From Streptomyces sp. ISL-94 (GTDB lineage Bacteria; Actinomycetota; Actinomycetes; Streptomycetales; Streptomycetaceae): DNA of 54,923 bases. Of the stretch, positions 50,734 to 54,923 are shown piece after piece. The stretch covers positions 27,484-82,406 of the forward strand of contig NZ_JAGGOZ010000028.1 of NCBI RefSeq assembly GCF_018614075.1. Direction: 5' to 3'. Position 1 is the stretch's first letter, and the number at the start of each line of letters is the position of its first letter. The position numbers and the translations under genes are program-made. The notes under the pieces are model-generated. The model saw nothing but the letters and a program-made list of their open reading frames with translations, was not told the DNA's origin and searched no databases.

Positions 50734-51839
50734 ACCCGTGCCTCCTCGTTCTGTCCGGCGGTGTCGCCGGCGTGCTTCGCCGCGTCCTCTTCGGCCTGCT
50801 TCTGCGCCTGCTTCCCCGCATACGCCGCGGCCGCGTCGCGCACCCAGGCGCCTTCCTCGTGGGCCGTGCGCCGCTGGCTGATCCGCTGCTCGTTGCACGG
50901 GCCGTTGCCCTTGAGCACGTTCCAGAACTCCGTCCAGTCGATGGCGCCGAAGTCGTGGTGCCCGCGCTCCTCGTTCCACTTCAGGTCCGGGTCGGGCAGG
51001 GTCAGGCCCAGCGCCTCCGCCTGCGGGACGGCGATGTCCACGAACCGCTGGCGCAGCTCGTCGTTGGAGTGGCGCTTGATCCGCCAGGCCATCGACTGCG
51101 CCGAGTGCGCCGACTCGTCGTCCGGCGGGCCGAACATCATCAGCGAGGGCCACCACCACCGGTCGACGGCGTCCTGGGCCATCGCGTGCTGGGCCTCGGT
51201 GCCCTGCGAGAGGGCGAGGAGCAGCTCATACCCCTGGCGCTGGTGGAAGGACTCCTCCTTGCAGATCCGGACCATGGCGCGCGCGTAGGGCCCGTAGGAG
51301 CAGCGGCACAGCGGCACCTGGTTGGTGATCGCCGCGCCGTCCACGAGCCAGCCGATGGCGCCGACGTCCGCCCAGGTCAGGGTCGGGTAGTTGAAGATCG
51401 AGGAGTACTTCTGCTTGCCCGCGTGGAGCTTGTCGAGCAGCTCGTCGCGGCTGGTGCCCAGGGTCTCGGCGGCGCTGTACAGATACAGGCCGTGGCCGGC
51501 CTCGTCCTGCACCTTGGCCATCAGGATCGCCTTGCGGCGCAGCGAGGGCGCGCGGGTGATCCAGTTGGCCTCGGGCTGCATGCCGATGATCTCGGAGTGG
51601 GCGTGCTGGGCCATCTGGCGGACCAGGGAGGCGCGGTATTCGTCCGGCATCCAGTCGCGCGGCTCCACACGCTCCTCCGCCGCGACGGCCGCGTCGAAGG
51701 CGGCCGCGAGCTGTGCGCCCAGGTCAGCCGTCATACCTTTCCCATCCGTCCCATCCGTCCCATCAGAGCCATCCGTCCCATCGGTCCTGTCTGTCCCGAG
51801 GGCCGTGTCCGGCCCCGTTTCCGGGGTCACTGCCACCAT
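50730..51839 (-). CDS. paaA: Phenylacetyl-CoA epoxidase, catalytic subunit PaaA
   Basis: The di-iron oxygenase subunit that epoxidises the ring of phenylacetyl-CoA. Visible metal-ligand motifs are [18 protein letters not shown] and [17 protein letters not shown], with [20 protein letters not shown] before and [19 protein letters not shown] after. The longest start (ATG 51839) gives 369 aa with an unusual N-terminal run of Thr-Asp-Gly repeats coded by 9-bp CCCATCCGT-type repeats. ATG 51734 ([13 protein letters not shown] upstream) gives the usual 334 aa. First gene of paaABCDE; regulation by a PaaR-type repressor is likely from the operator upstream. Confidence 0.94.
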   Translation of the reverse strand: MVAVTPETGPDTALGTDRTDGTDGSDGTDGTDGKGMTADLGAQLAAAFDAAVAAEERVEPRDWMPDEYRASLVRQMAQHAHSEIIGMQPEANWITRAPSLRRKAILMAKVQDEAGHGLYLYSAAETLGTSRDELLDKLHAGKQKYSSIFNYPTLTWADVGAIGWLVDGAAITNQVPLCRCSYGPYARAMVRICKEESFHQRQGYELLLALSQGTEAQHAMAQDAVDRWWWPSLMMFGPPDDESAHSAQSMAWRIKRHSNDELRQRFVDIAVPQAEALGLTLPDPDLKWNEERGHHDFGAIDWTEFWNVLKGNGPCNEQRISQRRTAHEEGAWVRDAAAAYAGKQAQKQAEEDAAKHAGDTAGQNEEARV

Positions 51840-51876
51840 CCCGGCCCCCTGTCAGAGTCCGCCGTCCGCCCGACCG

Positions 51877-51890
51877 ACCGATCGTTCGGT
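51877..51890. promoter_or_regulatory. Candidate PaaR operator upstream of paaA
   Basis: ACCGATCGTTCGGT has the form ACCG-NN-CG-NN-CGGT that I recall for PaaR (TetR family) in actinobacteria. It lies 38 bp upstream of the longest paaA start and is followed by a TetR-like half-site. Phenylacetyl-CoA would release the repressor. The consensus is from memory. Confidence 0.5.
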
Positions 51891-51974
51891 TCATCCTCTT
51901 CAATGGTGAGACGGCGGCCCGTAGGGTGTCAACCTCTGTGGTCAACCCTGTGGACGCCGGACGATCGGGGCGGG

Positions 51975-52624
51975 ATGGATTCGCACGCGCACGAGCCCGC
52001 CGAAGGGACCGCCCCCGCACCCCTCCGGGCGCCCGGAATCGCCGGTCTGTCCACCCCGTACCGGGTGGTCGCCGCGCTGGCCCTCGGAGCCGTCGCCGTG
52101 GCGGCCTGCGGCCACCTCGCCCTCGTGTTCCTGCACGTCGCCCCGTCCAACACGGTGAGCAAGCGGCACGCGCAGACGGTCGACGGGTGGGTCTACCCCG
52201 AGTTCGAACAGAACTGGAAGCTCTTCGCGCCCAACCCGCTCCAGCAGAACATCTCGGTGGAGGTGCGGGCCCAGGTGCGCACCGCGGCCGGCGAGCTCAC
52301 CACCACCGACTGGCGGGACCTGAGCGCCGAGGACGGCGCGGCCATCCGGCACAGCCTGCTGCCGAGCCACACGGAGCAGAACGAGCTCCGCCGGGCCTGG
52401 GACTTCTTCACCGGCTCCCACGACGAGGACAACAACCCGAACGGGGAGCGCGGCGAGCTGTCCGAGGAGTACCTGCGGCGGATCGCGCTGGACCGGCTGC
52501 GGCCGGCCCACCGGGGCGGGTACATCCTGCGGATCCAGCTGCGCTCGGCGACGAGGGCGGTGGCCGCCCCGAAGTGGAGCGACGAGACGACCGACACGCG
52601 GACGTACTACCGGGAGCTGCCGTG

Positions 52625-52637
<13 letters not shown>
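51975..52637 (+). CDS. DUF5819 membrane-anchored protein
   Basis: A 220-aa protein with one N-terminal membrane helix (VVAALALGAVAVAACGHLALVFLHVA) and an extracytoplasmic domain starting PSNTVSKRHAQTVDGWVYPEFEQNWKLFAPNPLQQN, which is the DUF5819 signature. It lies just before and overlaps the HTTM gene, and the two families commonly occur together. The function is unknown; a partner of the membrane carboxylase-like protein is inferred. Confidence 0.85.
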
Positions 52638-53806
<1,169 letters not shown>

Positions 53807-53826
53807 GTGCGCCCTGCGGCGCCGCT

Positions 53827-54060
53827 GCTGGGGCTCCGCCCCAGACCCCGCGCCTCAAACGCCGGCGAGGCTGAAAGATCCGGGGCTCCGCCCCGTACCC
53901 GCTCCTCACACGCCGGAGGGGCTGGGTGGGGGTGCGCCTCAAGCGCGGGCCGGGGTGGTGGGTGCGTCTCCAGGGCCGGCCGGGTGGGTGGGTGCGCCTC
54001 TGGTGCCTGCGGCATCAAGCCTCGCCGGCGTGTGAGGCGCGGGGCCGGGCGGAGCCCGGT
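53827..54060. repeat. Cluster of GGGGCTCCGCCCC intergenic repeats
   Basis: Forward copies at about 53830-53875 and 53880-53925 each have the GGGGCTCCGCCCC hairpin and a CTCA(A/C)ACGCCGG box. An inverted copy (TCGCCGGCGTGTGAGG to GCCGGGCGGAGCCCGG) is at about 54022-54059. Between them, 53925-54005 has imperfect GGTGGGTGCGCCTC-type repeats. This fills the gap before the methyltransferase gene; no coding region was seen. Confidence 0.8.
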
Positions 54061-54128
54061 GTCGGGAAGGGGCGGGGTGGGGGATGGCTCCGCGCGGCGG
54101 GGTAGGCCGCGGATCGTAGGGTCGGGGT

Positions 54129-54896
54129 ATGAGTGACCACGGGAGTGCGGATGAGATGGTGCGGCGGTGGCAGGAGGCCGCTGGGCGGGAGGATCTTGTG
54201 CTCCTGGACGGGTTTCATGCGCTGAAGCACGCCCTGCGCTTCGGGGCCCGGATCCACATGGCCGTCGCCGACGATCCCGAGGGCGTACGGGTGCTCGCGG
54301 GCGGGCTGGCGCCGGATGTCGAGGGGGACGTGGCCCGGCTGGTGCGGGCGGCGCCGCTGAAGCAGCTGGTGCCGCGCGTGCACCCCACCGGGGTGGCCGC
54401 GCTCGCCGTGCGGCCCGACCGGGAGGCAGGACGGGCCGCGCTGGCGAAGACGCCTCGGGCCGCGCCGGTCGTCGTGCTCGACAACCCCCGCAACCTCGGC
54501 AACGTCGGGGCCGTCGTCCGCCTCGCCGCCGGTTTCGGCGCCACTGGCGTGGTGACCCGCGGCGACCTCGACCCCTGGCACCCGAACGTGGTCCGGGCCG
54601 GGGCCGGGCTGCACTACGCCACCGTCGTGGACAAGGTGACCCTGGACACGCTGCCGCCCGGGCCGCTCTACGTGCTCGATCCGGAGGGCGAGGACATCCG
54701 CACCCTCACCCTCCCGGACGACGCCCTGCTCGCCTTCGGCTCGGAGCGCCACGGGATCTCACCCGAGCTGCGCGCACGGGCCGACCACCTGGTGTCCCTG
54801 CCCATGCGGCCGCAGGTCTCCAGCTACAACCTGGCCACCAGCGTGGCCATGGCCCTGTTCCACTGGGGTGGACCAGGGCCGGGCAACGAGGCCTAG
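54129..54896 (+). CDS. TrmH/SpoU-family RNA 2'-O-methyltransferase
   Basis: A 255-aa SPOUT methyltransferase. The N-terminal domain (LVLLDGFHALKHALRFGARI) resembles the substrate-binding part of RlmB/TsnR relatives. The C-terminal knot has all three motifs: VVLDNPRNLGNVGAVVRLAAGFG, LLAFGSERHGIS and MRPQVSSYNLATSVAMALFHW. It should methylate a ribose of rRNA or tRNA using AdoMet; the target is not readable. The start is ATG 54129. Confidence 0.9.
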   Translation: MSDHGSADEMVRRWQEAAGREDLVLLDGFHALKHALRFGARIHMAVADDPEGVRVLAGGLAPDVEGDVARLVRAAPLKQLVPRVHPTGVAALAVRPDREAGRAALAKTPRAAPVVVLDNPRNLGNVGAVVRLAAGFGATGVVTRGDLDPWHPNVVRAGAGLHYATVVDKVTLDTLPPGPLYVLDPEGEDIRTLTLPDDALLAFGSERHGISPELRARADHLVSLPMRPQVSSYNLATSVAMALFHWGGPGPGNEA

Positions 54897-54923
54897 GTGC
54901 TGTGGCCGGAAAGGTTTGCCGGG

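Noticed and set aside
53925..54010. Protein from the GGTGGGTGCGCCTC-type repeats
   Set aside because: Short imperfect repeats give low-complexity Gly/Ala/Arg readings without a start or family pattern.

Overview
The window is high-GC actinobacterial DNA, almost certainly from a Streptomyces chromosome. The evidence is the codon use, the pknB-pbpA-rodA-pstP-fhaB-fhaA block, the dispersed GGGGCTCCGCCCC intergenic repeats and a near-consensus parS site. The parS-like site would fit an origin-proximal location.

Layout. (A) 14-8124, minus strand: the conserved cell-growth block of Ser/Thr kinase PknB, transpeptidase PbpA, SEDS polymerase RodA/FtsW, phosphatase PstP and two FHA proteins. A tRNA-Leu(CAG) follows at 8418-8500 with a perfect 36-bp palindrome as its terminator. 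(B) 8500-17.2 kb: a mobile-DNA zone next to the tRNA. It holds an overlapping pair made of a degenerate tyrosine-recombinase-like protein and a DDE-transposase-like protein, with a divergent XRE regulator. It also holds a coiled-coil/winged-helix protein, a single-chain fusion of a DD(35)E TniA/TnsB-type transposase with a TniB/TnsC-type AAA+ ATPase, a divergent degenerate Nudix protein, and a deletion scar joining an ISAzo13-family transposase remnant to a glycerol-3-phosphate-cytidylyltransferase-like remnant. (C) 17.3-30.7 kb, minus strand: a small secreted protein with a decayed tandem copy, then a class V (lexapeptide/cacaoidin-type) lanthipeptide gene cluster. That cluster contains an XRE/membrane regulator, a PH-like membrane protein, an APH-fold kinase, a HopA1-family lyase, a 47-aa precursor ending in WGC, an LLM-class (F420-type) reductase, a cysteine decarboxylase, a pseudokinase-like protein and a prolyl oligopeptidase. 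A translationally coupled ABC transporter and two-component system lie upstream.

(D) 31.1-32.3 kb: a NarL-type response regulator and a histidine kinase that has lost its N-terminal half. (E) 32.35-42.8 kb: a decaying biosynthetic cassette with an external thioesterase, class II DAHP synthase, TrpE, TrpG, TrpD, a frameshifted MocR regulator, a TauD/TfdA dioxygenase whose 3' end has been replaced by the tail of a trpC gene, a P450, an ABC permease without ATPase, and a fragment of an NRPS-type thioesterase. The set resembles the anthranilate/tryptophan supply genes of a peptide antibiotic cluster from which the NRPS genes are gone. (F) 42.8-45.2 kb: a gene fragment, a response regulator broken by two 2-nt losses, and a DUF2252 protein. 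(G) 45.3 kb to the end: parS-like site, J-domain protein, rhodanese, acyl-CoA dehydrogenase, the paaABCDE phenylacetyl-CoA epoxidase operon with a PaaR-like operator, a DUF5819-HTTM pair and a TrmH-family RNA methyltransferase.

The best candidates for undescribed biology are the class V lanthipeptide cluster with its new precursor, the TniA-TniB single-chain transposase, and the tyrosine-recombinase-like/DDE pair beside tRNA-Leu. All functional calls come from motif recognition by eye. No database search was run.
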